In this document: in pieces, positions 25,888-35,565 of the stretch
Position numbering within the stretch: position 1 is the stretch's first letter
Layout: each line of letters opens with the position of its first letter
NCBI GenBank assembly: GCA_963707125.1
Contig: CAVPOU010000024.1
Coordinates: forward strand, 211,569 to 275,568
Source of the DNA: CAVPDE01 sp963707125
GTDB lineage: Bacteria; Desulfobacterota; DSM-4660; Desulfatiglandales; HGW-15
Reading direction: 5' to 3'
Length of the DNA stretch: 64,000 nucleotides
Notes under the pieces: model-generated
The model's database searches: none
Told to the model about the DNA's origin: nothing
Seen by the model: the letters and a program-made list of their open reading frames with translations, nothing else
Position numbers and translations under genes: made by a program

Positions 25888-27171
25888 ATGGAAGAATCTA
25901 GCCGCAAAGAAGAAACCCGAGAAGCCCTCTATCGCCGTGAGCTGGCGACGATTCTTCGTTCCAGTGCCCTGATCAATTCCTCCCTGAACATCGAGCAGGT
26001 TCTTGACAACGCCATGAAGTGGGCAGAGGAATTCATGGGCGCTGAGGCCAGCACGGTCTATGAGCTCGAAGACAGGAAAAACGAGCTCGTGGTCCGCCTT
26101 GCAAGGGGAGAAAAGAAAGGGTCCGTGGAGCGGGTTACCTTGAAGGTCGGGGAGGGCATCGCCGGAACCGTGGTCAAGACAGGAAAACCCATGGTCATCC
26201 AGGACGTGAGCCAGGAGAAAAAATTCACAGACAAAATCGACCGGCTCACAGGATTCAGGACCAAGTCCGCGATCTGCGTTCCCCTCATGCTGAGGAACAG
26301 ACCCATGGGCGCCCTTCAGGTGATCAACAAGAAATCCGGAGAGCCCTTCAATCGCTCGGATCTTGAGATCCTCTTTGCGATCGCTCAGCACGTCTCCATC
26401 GCCATGGAGAATGCGAACCTCTACCGCCGTCTGGAAGAAAGTTTCGCGGTCACGACTCAGGAACTCCGGCTCACCCAGGCAAAGCTGATTCGCACGGAGC
26501 GACTCGCTTCCATGAGCAACCTTGTTCAGGGAGTTGCTCATGAGATTCGAAACCCCATCACGACCATAGGAGGTTTTGCCCGGAGGATCAAAAAGGAACT
26601 CGGCGAAAACCGGAAACTCGAAAAGTACGTGGATATCATTCTCGATGAGGCGGCACGCCTTGAGAGTATCGTGAAGCGGGTCCATGATTTCACGGAGACC
26701 CAATCCTACAGCCCGACCCTGGAAAAAATCGAACCGATTGTGGAGGAAGTTCTGAACTCTGCAAAGCCTTTCGCGAATCAACTGGGCGTCCGTATCATAA
26801 AGGAAATTGCTCCTGAGTTGCCGCCGGCTCGACTGGATTCCAGTCAGATCACCGTCGCTCTTACCAATATCGTGGAGAATGCTCTTGAAGCGATGCCGCA
26901 GGGGGGGACTCTGACCCTGAAAGCCCTGCGTGAGGATCGTTCTCTCGTCATAACGATCAAAGACACCGGGTGCGGCATTCCGAAGGAACAGTTGACCGCC
27001 ATCTATGATCCTTTTGTCACATTGAAATCCAAGGGAATCGGACTTGGGCTCACTTTAGTGCACCAGGTGATATTGAATCATCATGGAGACATCCGGATCA
27101 CCAGCGAAGTTCAAAAAGGAACCGTGGTGACCATCAGGCTGCCCCTGGATGCCGCTGTGCGGGCATCCTGA
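25888..27171 (+). CDS. GAF-domain sensor histidine kinase
   Basis: 427 residues from ATG 25888; the upstream open frame is repeat DNA. A GAF sensor (about residues 35-185) precedes a short coiled coil, the phospho-acceptor H box (GVAHEIRNPITTIGGF), and the ATPase domain (N box TNIVENALEAM, DTGCGIP, GIGLGLTLV). No membrane helix, so it senses a cytoplasmic signal. No response regulator gene is adjacent. Confidence 0.9.
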   Translation: MEESSRKEETREALYRRELATILRSSALINSSLNIEQVLDNAMKWAEEFMGAEASTVYELEDRKNELVVRLARGEKKGSVERVTLKVGEGIAGTVVKTGKPMVIQDVSQEKKFTDKIDRLTGFRTKSAICVPLMLRNRPMGALQVINKKSGEPFNRSDLEILFAIAQHVSIAMENANLYRRLEESFAVTTQELRLTQAKLIRTERLASMSNLVQGVAHEIRNPITTIGGFARRIKKELGENRKLEKYVDIILDEAARLESIVKRVHDFTETQSYSPTLEKIEPIVEEVLNSAKPFANQLGVRIIKEIAPELPPARLDSSQITVALTNIVENALEAMPQGGTLTLKALREDRSLVITIKDTGCGIPKEQLTAIYDPFVTLKSKGIGLGLTLVHQVILNHHGDIRITSEVQKGTVVTIRLPLDAAVRAS

Positions 27172-27188
27172 GTAGTGAAGGAGCGCTC

Positions 27189-28058
27189 ATGAAGAGAACA
27201 GGCAAGGGCCGTCTCTGGTGGTGGATCTCCATCCTTGTCATCGCCGTGGCCGGGGTCCTGGCGGGATATTTCCTGGGCATGGAGCAGGGTCGTAAAGAGA
27301 CTGAAAAGCCGCCGGCTGAAAAAGCTCTGCCCCCGAAGAAACAGGCGGCCCCACCTGAAGCCCCGGTGGCCAAAGGGCCTGTCATCCTCCCGGAGACTGA
27401 GGAACTCAAGCCTCCTGATGAAAAGACTTATTGCGAGCGCATCGATCAGGAGATTCAGGGCTACTTCCGATATCTGAACGCAAAGGGCTATGTGAAGCAT
27501 CTGGGCGAGGGCCTGGATACTTATGCCCAGTTCAAGACAATGGTTCGGAAGCTTTCCGCCAAGCTCCCCATCCCTGCAGGGGAAGCAATAGACTCAACGA
27601 TCATCAGTGACAACATTTTTCTATTTTTCCGGGTTCTCGACAAGAATGACTTCAGGCTGACCCGGGACCTCCTCAAGAACGAAGGGGACACCCTGGAACC
27701 CACTCTGGACCTCTTTTACAGGTGGCTGACTTTGGGCTCGCGATGCCCGGATCCGGAAGGCATTCGGCCATCCCAAAGCGTCCTTTATCATTACGCCGGA
27801 TTTTTCCTCAACACGATCGGCGGAAGGTCCTATCTTTTTCGAAGGTCTCTGGGGTTGCGCCTTCTGTGCAGCTACTATTCCCTGCTCATCCTCCAGGAAG
27901 CGGACAAACAGGGCAAGAACTCCTATGGAATTGATGTCCTCCCCTTCATTGCTCCTCTCGCCAGAGAGATCGCTCTGTATCCTGATTTTCGCTTCAAACA
28001 GACTTACCTCAAGAACCTTGAGGAGATGGAAAAGGATTACCTGAAGAAGAGGCAGTAA
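27189..28058 (+). CDS. membrane-anchored protein of unknown function
   Basis: 289 residues. One N-terminal membrane helix (WWWISILVIAVAGVLAGYFLG), a Pro/Glu/Lys-rich linker (residues about 37-75), then an alpha-helical domain of about 210 residues with no motif I know. It starts 17 bases after the histidine kinase, in the same direction, so it may be a partner in its signalling. Confidence 0.75.
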   Translation: MKRTGKGRLWWWISILVIAVAGVLAGYFLGMEQGRKETEKPPAEKALPPKKQAAPPEAPVAKGPVILPETEELKPPDEKTYCERIDQEIQGYFRYLNAKGYVKHLGEGLDTYAQFKTMVRKLSAKLPIPAGEAIDSTIISDNIFLFFRVLDKNDFRLTRDLLKNEGDTLEPTLDLFYRWLTLGSRCPDPEGIRPSQSVLYHYAGFFLNTIGGRSYLFRRSLGLRLLCSYYSLLILQEADKQGKNSYGIDVLPFIAPLAREIALYPDFRFKQTYLKNLEEMEKDYLKKRQ

Positions 28059-28130
28059 AAATCCTGTTGCCCCGCCTTGAATAATCCAGTAAAGTTTTAG
28101 CTTTGATAGCCACTTGCCACGGAGGAACCC

Positions 28131-29636
28131 ATGTTGGATCACAGGGGGAGTGGTATTCTCCTCCACTTTACATCTCTCCCGTCTCGTTTCGGCATAGGTG
28201 ATTTCGGGCCTTGGGCCTATCGATTCGCAGATTTTCTCGCCGAAACCAAGCAGAGCTACTGGCAGTGCCTTCCCCTCAATCCGACCGATATCGAGTACGG
28301 GAATTCTCCTTATCACAGCCCTTCAGCGTTTGCCTGCAACCCTCTTCTCATCAGCCCGGAACTGCTCATTCAGGAAGGGCTGCTCACCGAGGCAGACCTG
28401 GAAATTCTCCCTTTTTTCCCCCGGGACAGGGTGGATTTCGATCTCGTCGTTTCCTATAAGGATAGGCTTCTTTCGCTGGCCTATGACCGGTTCAAAAGAG
28501 AGGGTGCGAATGGAGAATACAGGAGCTTCTGTTCTGAGCAATTCTCCTGGCTTGATGATTTCGCTCTATTTGTCGCACTCAAACAGGACTTCAAGGGCAG
28601 GCCCTGGAACGAGTGGCCGGATAGCCTGCGGGACAGGGAGCCGGAAGCGCTGTTCCTTGGCAGAGAAAGACTGAGCGAGAGGATTCAGAAGGAGAAGTTT
28701 CTTCAGTACCTCTTCTTCAAGCAGTGGTCATCGCTTAGAAAATACTGCACAGAGCGGGAAATCAAAATCATTGGGGATATCCCCATCTATGTCGTCCATG
28801 ACAGCGCAGACGTCTGGATGCACCCAAACCTTTTTAATCTGGACCATGAAAAGAGACCCGTCACCGTGGCGGGAGTGCCGCCCGACTACTTCAGCAAGAC
28901 AGGGCAGTTGTGGGGCAATCCCGTGTACCGGTGGGAGGAGCTCAAAAGCACGGATTACGAGTGGTGGGTAAAGCGCATCGCCCACAACCTGAAGATGCTT
29001 GATGTGGTAAGAGTGGATCATTTCCGGGGTTTCATGGCCTACTGGGAAGTGCCTGCAACGGAAAAGATCGCTGTCAACGGGAGGTGGACGGAGGCACCGG
29101 GCATGGACTTCTTCAGCCGGCTCTCAGCGATGTTCCCGGTTCTTCCCATCATTGCGGAAGATCTCGGCACGATCACCCCGGATGTCTGGTCCACCATGGA
29201 GCATTTCGGTTTTCCCGGAATGAAAGTGCTCCTCTTTGCTTTTGATGAAAGCCTCCCAAGGAATGCCTATGCTCCCCATAACCATACGAAGAACGCCGTG
29301 GTTTACACAGGCACTCACGACAACAATACGGCAAGAGCCTGGTTCGAAAAGGAAGCCGGCGAACAAGACAGATCGCGACTGTCCCGGTATGTGGGGAAAG
29401 ACATTACCGTGGAAAATGTCCACAGGGAACTGATCCGACTGGCCATGATGTCTGTGGCCGACGCAGCGATTTTGTCCATGCAGGACCTCCTGGACTTAGG
29501 CGAATGGGCACGCATGAATCGGCCGGGCCAGGAAAAAGGAAACTGGCAGTGGCGGCTCCTGCCGGAGCAGCTCACGGCTCCATTGGCGCAGAAGCTTCTC
29601 GGAATGACGGAAATCTATGGCCGAAACTCAAAATGA
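28131..29636 (+). CDS. malQ: 4-alpha-glucanotransferase (amylomaltase)
   Basis: 501 residues, typical of GH77. It rearranges alpha-1,4-glucans in glycogen or maltodextrin breakdown. Seen: RGSGILLHFTSLPSRFGIGD start, GNSPYHSPSAFACNP, VDHFRGFMAYW (nucleophile aspartate), IIAEDLGTITPDV (acid/base region) and YTGTHDNNT. Followed by cdaA after 22 bases and glgP, forming a likely operon. Confidence 0.95.
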   Translation: MLDHRGSGILLHFTSLPSRFGIGDFGPWAYRFADFLAETKQSYWQCLPLNPTDIEYGNSPYHSPSAFACNPLLISPELLIQEGLLTEADLEILPFFPRDRVDFDLVVSYKDRLLSLAYDRFKREGANGEYRSFCSEQFSWLDDFALFVALKQDFKGRPWNEWPDSLRDREPEALFLGRERLSERIQKEKFLQYLFFKQWSSLRKYCTEREIKIIGDIPIYVVHDSADVWMHPNLFNLDHEKRPVTVAGVPPDYFSKTGQLWGNPVYRWEELKSTDYEWWVKRIAHNLKMLDVVRVDHFRGFMAYWEVPATEKIAVNGRWTEAPGMDFFSRLSAMFPVLPIIAEDLGTITPDVWSTMEHFGFPGMKVLLFAFDESLPRNAYAPHNHTKNAVVYTGTHDNNTARAWFEKEAGEQDRSRLSRYVGKDITVENVHRELIRLAMMSVADAAILSMQDLLDLGEWARMNRPGQEKGNWQWRLLPEQLTAPLAQKLLGMTEIYGRNSK

Positions 29637-29658
29637 GGCAGCCCGGTAGCCATCTCTC

Positions 29659-30828
29659 ATGAGTACCATTGCTCTCATCGCGAACTTAAGAATCCAGGAT
29701 GTGCTCGACATCCTTTTCCTGACCGTGCTCACCTATCATCTTTATCTCTGGTTCAGAGGAACCAAGGCGTTCAAGGCCCTCATCGGGCTGTTCGCCCTTG
29801 GTGTCGTCTTCACCATTGCACAGACCTGGGGCCTTTTCCTGACCACGTGGGTCTTCCAGATTCTGTGGCAGGTGCTCGTGATTCTCCTGATCATCCTTTT
29901 CCAGTCCGAGATCCGTCAGGTCCTTGAGAAATTTGATCCTCTTCGCACCCTGGGTCTACGCAAAACGGCCCAACCCGGTCAGTGGACTCAGAGCCTTTCG
30001 GATGCGGTCTTCGCTCTCGCCGAACGCAAGGTCGGTGCCCTCATCCTGATCGAGCGAACCGAAAGGGTCGAAGAATGTGTGACTTCGGGCCAGAACCTTG
30101 AAGGAAAGCCCAGTCCGGAGCTCTTGATAAGCATCTTTCAGAAAGAATCCCCCCTCCATGACGGCGCCATCCTCATCAAGGAGGGCCGTATCCAACTCGT
30201 TGCGTGCTACCTGCCTCTGAGCTCGGAGGAAGGGCTGCCCAAGGAATGGGGAACAAGGCACAGGGCGGCCATGGGCCTGAGTGAACGGTGTGATGCGCTG
30301 ATGGTCGTGGTCTCTGAGGAACGAGGAGAAGTCACCCTGGTTGTTGAACGAAAGGTCTTCCATCCCGCTACTGCGGGAGTCATGAATCAAATTCTTCTTG
30401 ACGCGCTGAGGCCGGCAGGCCGGGAAACGGTCCCCTGGAAGGAAAAGGTTCGCCCCCTCTTGGTCAACCAGTGGAAGGCGAAATATGGAACCCTTCTCCT
30501 GGTTCTGATTTTCTGGCTCCTTCTTGCAGGCCAGCAGGATTTTGAAGTGGCTTTTGCCGTGCCCCTGGAAGTGCGCAATGTCCCCGCCACCATGGAGATC
30601 ACAGAACCCCTGAATCCGAAAGTCCGCATCAAGGTCAGAGGCCTCAGAAAGGATGCGAGCGTTTTGAGCGAAAAGAACGTGCACGCAGAGCTCGATCTTT
30701 CTCCTGCCGCCGCAGGGAAAAAGTCCTTTGCCATCACCAGGGATCTTTTCATGCTCCCGAACGAGCGTGTGTATATCGTGAGTATCGAACCGTCTCAGAT
30801 CACCTTCAAGTTCCATGAAACGCCATGA
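29659..30828 (+). CDS. cdaA: diadenylate cyclase CdaA fused to a YbbR-like domain
   Basis: 389 residues. It makes cyclic di-AMP from ATP. Three membrane helices (about residues 10-85), the DAC domain with DGA (SPLHDGAILI) and RHR (WGTRHRAAMGLSE) motifs, then another membrane helix (YGTLLLVLIFWLLLAG) and a C-terminal YbbR-type domain (VPLEVRNVPATMEI, KVRIKVRGLR). In Firmicutes CdaA and its YbbR regulator CdaR are separate; here they are one chain. It lies between two glycogen-use genes. Confidence 0.92.
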   Translation: MSTIALIANLRIQDVLDILFLTVLTYHLYLWFRGTKAFKALIGLFALGVVFTIAQTWGLFLTTWVFQILWQVLVILLIILFQSEIRQVLEKFDPLRTLGLRKTAQPGQWTQSLSDAVFALAERKVGALILIERTERVEECVTSGQNLEGKPSPELLISIFQKESPLHDGAILIKEGRIQLVACYLPLSSEEGLPKEWGTRHRAAMGLSERCDALMVVVSEERGEVTLVVERKVFHPATAGVMNQILLDALRPAGRETVPWKEKVRPLLVNQWKAKYGTLLLVLIFWLLLAGQQDFEVAFAVPLEVRNVPATMEITEPLNPKVRIKVRGLRKDASVLSEKNVHAELDLSPAAAGKKSFAITRDLFMLPNERVYIVSIEPSQITFKFHETP

Positions 30829-30864
30829 ACATGATTCCTACTTTCTTCGGAGGGAAGAACAGCC

Positions 30865-33429
30865 ATGACGACACCCATCAAGACCCTGGATGTGAAGCCT
30901 CTGATCCCCGAGGCCATTCAGACCATCCGCGAGCTTTCCAGAAATCTCTGGTTCGTTTGGAACTCTGATGCGGTAACCCTTTTCCGAAGCATGAACCCGG
31001 ATCTCTGGGAAGAGACAAGGGAAAACCCTGTGGAACTCCTTGTCCGCCTCAAGCAGAGCGACCTGAAAAGCCTGGCTGGAGATGAGGGGTTCTGTGCTCA
31101 CCTGGCAAGGGTCAAACAGGACTTTGATCGCTACATGTCTGAAAAGCCTGACCCCATGGTCTTCGGGAGCAGAAAACGACCTTTCCTTGTCGCCTATTTC
31201 ACTGCAGAGTGCGGCGTCGCGGACTGCCTCCCCATCTATTCCGGAGGTCTCGGAATCCTTTCCGGCGATCATTTGAAATCCGCAAGCGACCTGAGGCTTC
31301 CCGTGGTCGGCATATCCCTTGCCTATCAAAAGGGGTATTTCAGGCAATACCTGATTCAGGATGGGTGGCAGATGGAGAGCTACCCTGTCAACCAGTTCAA
31401 CACGATGCCCATGCACCTCGTGAGGGACGGCCAGGGCAGCCCCGTCACGATCTCTGTGGACCTCAAAGGCGAGGCAGTCAGGGTTCAGGTGTGGCAGGTG
31501 AACATCGGAAGAACCTGCCTCTATCTTCTTGACACGAACATGAAAGAGAACTCCGAGTGGGCCAGAACCATCACCTCCCAGCTCTATGGGGGGGACCGGG
31601 AAATGAGAATCCGCCAGGAGATCATCCTCGGGATCGGCGGTGTCAGGATGCTCAAGGCCATAGGTCTCCAGCCGGCCGTCTACCACATGAATGAGGGTCA
31701 CTCTGCTTTTGCGGCTTTTGAGCGGATCAGGGAACTCAGAGAAGATCGAGGCCTGAGCTTCAATGAAGCCGTCGAGTTGGTGAGGGTCACCAGTGTTTTC
31801 ACCACCCACACCCCTGTTCCTGCAGGCATCGACACGTTTCACCCCGATCTGATGCGGGCCTACTTTGAAAACAGCGCAAAGGCCATGGGACTCTCCATCC
31901 ACGTGCTCCTGGGTTTCGGAAGACAGGATCCGAGGAACAAAGATGAAGAGTTCTCCATGGCGGTTCTTGCTCTGAGGCTCTCCAACTGGAACAATGCGGT
32001 CAGCCGGCTTCATGGCGACGTGAGCCGTCGAATGTGGCAGAAGATATGGCCCAGATCCCCTGAGTCCGACCTGCCTATTGTTCACATCACCAACGGCGTT
32101 CATATTCCTTCCTATATATCCAAAGGCATGGCAGAGAACTTCGACCGATACCTCAGTCCCCGGTGGATTGAGGATCCGGACAATGTGAAGATCTGGGAGA
32201 GGGTCGACAGAATCCCGGACTCGGAATTGTGGAGAACCCACGAAAGGGCTAGGGAGAGACTGGTGGGGTTCACGCGGATGAGGCTCAAGAAGCAGCTGGC
32301 AAGACGCGGGGCTTCAGACAGGGAGCTCGCCCTTGCCGACGAGGTGCTCAACACGGAGACCCTCACCATCGGGTTTGCGCGGAGATTTGCCCCATACAAG
32401 AGGGCCTATCTTGTCCTGAAGGATATTGCCAGGCTCGAGAAGATCCTGACCAACTCGGAACGGCCGGTGCAGATTATTTTTGCAGGCAAAGCCCATCCTC
32501 AGGATACGATGGGCAAGGACCTGATCAAACAGCTCGTCCAGGTTTCGAACAGGGACTCGCTGAGACGGCACATGGTCTTTCTCGAAGACTATGACCTGGA
32601 TATCGCCCGCGCCATGGTCCAGGGAGTGGATATCTGGCTCAATACGCCCCGGCGGCCCAACGAGGCCTGCGGGACAAGCGGAATGAAGGCTGTTGCCAAC
32701 GGCGCCCTTCACTTCAGTGTGCTCGACGGTTGGTGGGACGAAGGCTATGACCGGGAAATCGGCTGGGCGATCGGAAACGGCGAGGAGTATGAGGATCATG
32801 CTTTCCAGGATGACCTGGAAAGCCGTGCACTCTATGATATCCTGGAGAAGGATATTATGCCCATCTTTTATGAGAGGGGCCCTGACGGAATCCCCAGGCG
32901 ATGGGTTGCCAAAATGAAAGCATCGATGCACAAGCTCTCCCCCATGTTCAATACTCACCGCATGGTCTCAGAATACTGGGACCGGTTCTATGTCCCTGCA
33001 GCGGAACGGGGAGCCCAGCTGATGGAACGTGAATGGGAGAACCTCAAGAAACTGGCCAAATGGCGAGAAAAGGTGATGTACAACTGGACCAATGTGGGAA
33101 TCAAAGGAATCCGGCTCCCTGAGATTTCTGAAGCGGTTGTGGGCCAAGGGTATACCGTGGAAACCGACCTTTATCTCGGGGAACTGCTGCCGGAAGATGT
33201 GCTGGTGGAGGCCTATGCCGGGAGGGTGGATCCATCCAACCGTTTTCTGGACAGGTTTACCCAGGTGATGAAGCCCTCAGAAACAATGGGTGATCACGTG
33301 TACAGGTACCGATGCGAAATCATGTTCGAGGAAGCAGGACACTTTGGGGTAACGGTTCGGATCACACCCAATCATCCCAACCCCGAGAGCCGCCACGCCA
33401 TGGGGCTCGTGATCTGGGGGCAGATGTAG
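30865..33429 (+). CDS. glgP: alpha-glucan phosphorylase
   Basis: 854 residues. It releases glucose-1-phosphate from glycogen-type glucans with PLP. It belongs to the short GlgP branch with an N-terminal DUF3417-like region (ELSRNLWFVWNSDAVTLF). Seen: YSGGLGILSGDHLKSASDL, the PLP-lysine loop EACGTSGMKAVANGAL, and DGWWDEGY. With MalQ upstream it would degrade storage glucan. Confidence 0.93.
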   Translation: MTTPIKTLDVKPLIPEAIQTIRELSRNLWFVWNSDAVTLFRSMNPDLWEETRENPVELLVRLKQSDLKSLAGDEGFCAHLARVKQDFDRYMSEKPDPMVFGSRKRPFLVAYFTAECGVADCLPIYSGGLGILSGDHLKSASDLRLPVVGISLAYQKGYFRQYLIQDGWQMESYPVNQFNTMPMHLVRDGQGSPVTISVDLKGEAVRVQVWQVNIGRTCLYLLDTNMKENSEWARTITSQLYGGDREMRIRQEIILGIGGVRMLKAIGLQPAVYHMNEGHSAFAAFERIRELREDRGLSFNEAVELVRVTSVFTTHTPVPAGIDTFHPDLMRAYFENSAKAMGLSIHVLLGFGRQDPRNKDEEFSMAVLALRLSNWNNAVSRLHGDVSRRMWQKIWPRSPESDLPIVHITNGVHIPSYISKGMAENFDRYLSPRWIEDPDNVKIWERVDRIPDSELWRTHERARERLVGFTRMRLKKQLARRGASDRELALADEVLNTETLTIGFARRFAPYKRAYLVLKDIARLEKILTNSERPVQIIFAGKAHPQDTMGKDLIKQLVQVSNRDSLRRHMVFLEDYDLDIARAMVQGVDIWLNTPRRPNEACGTSGMKAVANGALHFSVLDGWWDEGYDREIGWAIGNGEEYEDHAFQDDLESRALYDILEKDIMPIFYERGPDGIPRRWVAKMKASMHKLSPMFNTHRMVSEYWDRFYVPAAERGAQLMEREWENLKKLAKWREKVMYNWTNVGIKGIRLPEISEAVVGQGYTVETDLYLGELLPEDVLVEAYAGRVDPSNRFLDRFTQVMKPSETMGDHVYRYRCEIMFEEAGHFGVTVRITPNHPNPESRHAMGLVIWGQM

Positions 33430-33549
33430 ACGGTAGGTGAGGGCGCAAGCACACGGGGCACGGCAGGGGGCTTTCTTTTTCCGGCTTTCGCGGGAGTGAC
33501 GCCGCCAGCGACGGAAGTGCGCTTGCAATCAGTCTGTTGCGAGATGGTA

Positions 33550-33600
33550 TTCTTTTCCATTACTCCAACACTCCAATACTCCAGTACTCCTTACTCCAAT
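33550..33600. repeat. run of 'ACTCCAAT' words
   Basis: TTACTCCAACACTCCAATACTCCAGTACTCCTTACTCCAATG lies before the aminotransferase ATG. The same word type occurs at 35521-35560. No inverted partner is obvious. Confidence 0.6.
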
Positions 33601-33615
33601 GTTTTAGGAGCTCTT

Positions 33616-34770
33616 ATGCCTAATTTCGATTCTGTTGATCTTGATTTCCTTCGGAAACGTGCGGCCCTCAAGTGGGGGCGCTGGCGAAAGGATGTGATCT
33701 CCCTTTCAGTGGCGGATCTTGATTTCAAAGCTCCTGACGAGATCAAAGAGGCGGTCATCAGGGCCGCGAGGGAGGACCGGACACCCTACGGCTCTTACGG
33801 GGGCGATCCCGACGTGGTGGAGGTGGTCTGCGATAAACTCCGTCGGATCAATCGAATCTCGGCAACCCCCGACCATGTCCACATGATCCCTGGGACCATG
33901 TTCGCCATCTTCATGGCCTGCTATTACTTCTTGAAGCCGGGCGATGAGGCCCTTATTTGCCCGGGGCCTGTTTACCCTCCGTTCATTCAGAATGTCCTCA
34001 ACGCCCAGGCCGTTCCTGTCTTCAACGCATTGGACTTCCGGAACGGTCTGAAGCTCGACCTGGATGATCTCAAGCGCCGCATCACACCCCGTACCCGGAT
34101 GCTCATGGTATCAAACCCCCACAACCCCACGGGAAGGGTTTTCACGCGAAAGGAGCTCGAAGGAATAGCCGAGATTGCCCAAAAGCATGACCTCCTGATC
34201 TTCACAGACGAACTCTATGAGGACATGCTGTTTGAAGGAGAACATGTCAGCCTGGCCTCCCTGAGCGACGATCTGTTCCGCAGGACCCTCACGGTATTTG
34301 GTTTCAGCAAGGCCTTTGGTATTCCGGGGTATCGCATTGCCTACATTGTGACAGGCGGGGAGTTCGTGAGCGCTTTCAAGAAGCGCATCCACGACGTTAT
34401 TGTTCACACGGACACGCTCGCTCAAGCTGCGGCAAAGGCCGCACTGACGACTGGGGGCCCTTGGATTTCCAAGCTCATGGCCCACCTCAAAGAGATGCGA
34501 GATTACGGCGTTGAGAGATTTTCCAGGATCCCAGGGGTTTCTTGTCCGGTACCTCAGGCGACGCCCTTCCTTTTCCCGGACATCTCGGGTTTAGGCATGA
34601 CGGGAAAACAGTTATCCGAGGCCCTCAAAGAAAAAGCGAAAGTGATTGTGATGGATGGGGCCGAGTTCGGCCCTCCGGGCGAAAACTACATCCGAATCAA
34701 CTTCGCCACCTCGCGTCCTGTGCTTGAGGAGGCCTTTGATCGCATAGAAAAAGCCCTAAAGGAGTTGTAG
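33616..34770 (+). CDS. PLP-dependent class I/II aminotransferase
   Basis: 384 residues from ATG 33616 (TAGGAG upstream). Fold-type I aminotransferase: YGSYGGDPDVVEVV, SNPHNPTGRVFT, FTDELYEDM, PLP lysine in FGFSKAFGIPGYRIAY, and the C-terminal arginine in ENYIRINFA. Probably aspartate/aromatic-type; substrate unknown. Confidence 0.88.
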   Translation: MPNFDSVDLDFLRKRAALKWGRWRKDVISLSVADLDFKAPDEIKEAVIRAAREDRTPYGSYGGDPDVVEVVCDKLRRINRISATPDHVHMIPGTMFAIFMACYYFLKPGDEALICPGPVYPPFIQNVLNAQAVPVFNALDFRNGLKLDLDDLKRRITPRTRMLMVSNPHNPTGRVFTRKELEGIAEIAQKHDLLIFTDELYEDMLFEGEHVSLASLSDDLFRRTLTVFGFSKAFGIPGYRIAYIVTGGEFVSAFKKRIHDVIVHTDTLAQAAAKAALTTGGPWISKLMAHLKEMRDYGVERFSRIPGVSCPVPQATPFLFPDISGLGMTGKQLSEALKEKAKVIVMDGAEFGPPGENYIRINFATSRPVLEEAFDRIEKALKEL

Positions 34771-34799
34771 AGTTCGAAACTCCAGGAGATATTCTCAGC

Positions 34800-34918
34800 A
34801 CAATGGCCAATGTCAAAATCCAAATGCCAAGTGAAATCCAAAGGTCAAATGTCAAAGGTCGTGAGTTTTGGGCTTTGACATTCCTTTGACATTTTGGCTT
34901 TGACATTTGGATTTACAG
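34800..34918. repeat. inverted repeat of 'CCAAATGTCAAA' words
   Basis: GTCAAAATCCAAATGCCAAG, AGGTCAAATGTCAAAGGTC on the left; TTTGACATTCCTTTGACATTTT, CTTTGACATTTGGATTT on the right. Same family as 13338-13455. Confidence 0.75.
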
Positions 34919-34928
34919 GAGGTGCCCT

Positions 34929-35450
34929 ATGGATCAGAGAGTACAAATCCTTGAAGGAGATATTACCAAGCAACAGGTTGATGCCATCGTCAACGCAGCC
35001 AACAACTCTCTTCTGGGAGGTGGCGGCGTGGACGGCGCGATTCACAGGGCTGCCGGGCCTGAGCTCTTGCAGGAAACGAGAAAAATCGGAGGGTGCCCCA
35101 CAGGGGAGGCCAGGGTGAGCAAAGGTTATCGTCTTCCCGCCAAATGGGTGATCCACACCGTGGGACCGATCTGGGGCGGGGGAAACAAGAACGAGGACAG
35201 CCTATTGGCGAGCTGCTACAGACACTCCTTCAACGCGGCAAAAGAGAAGGGGGTAAAGACCGTCGCGTTTCCATCCATCAGCACCGGCGCTTACAGCTTT
35301 CCCCTGGAACGCGCCACGGAGATTGCTTTGAAGGAAACCAAGAAATTCCTGGCGACAGACAAAACCCTTACAAAGGTCGTCTTTGTCTGTTTCGGTAAAA
35401 AAGTCCTCAACACATACAAGGACACCGCCAATCGCATTTTCAGCGAATAA
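34929..35450 (+). CDS. macrodomain protein (O-acetyl-ADP-ribose deacetylase type)
   Basis: 173 residues, a complete single macrodomain like YmdB. It binds ADP-ribose and probably hydrolyses its O-acetyl or protein-linked esters. Motifs: DAIVNAANNSLLGGGGVDGAIHRAAG, GEARVSKGYRLPAKWVIHTVGP, FPSISTGAYSFP. AGGAGGTGCCCT precedes the ATG. Confidence 0.93.
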   Translation: MDQRVQILEGDITKQQVDAIVNAANNSLLGGGGVDGAIHRAAGPELLQETRKIGGCPTGEARVSKGYRLPAKWVIHTVGPIWGGGNKNEDSLLASCYRHSFNAAKEKGVKTVAFPSISTGAYSFPLERATEIALKETKKFLATDKTLTKVVFVCFGKKVLNTYKDTANRIFSE

Positions 35451-35460
35451 CTGTATTGCA

Positions 35461-35565
35461 GAAGAAAAAACAAATCTCCCCTCCCCTGGCGGGAGGGGAC
35501 AAAGGGGAGGGGGAGCATTCGACTCCATCACTCCAACACTCCATTACTCCATTACGCCATTCCGC
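35461..35565. repeat. G/C-rich hairpin repeat plus 'ACTCCAT' words
   Basis: CTCCCCTCCCCTGGCGGGAGGGGACAAAGGGGAGGGGGA is homologous to part of the insertion in rlmD. It is followed by ACTCCATCACTCCAACACTCCATTACTCC. It lies between the convergent macrodomain and permease genes. Confidence 0.8.

Noticed and set aside
30838..32241. 467-residue minus-strand frame
   Set aside because: Antisense to glgP, which has full family motifs.
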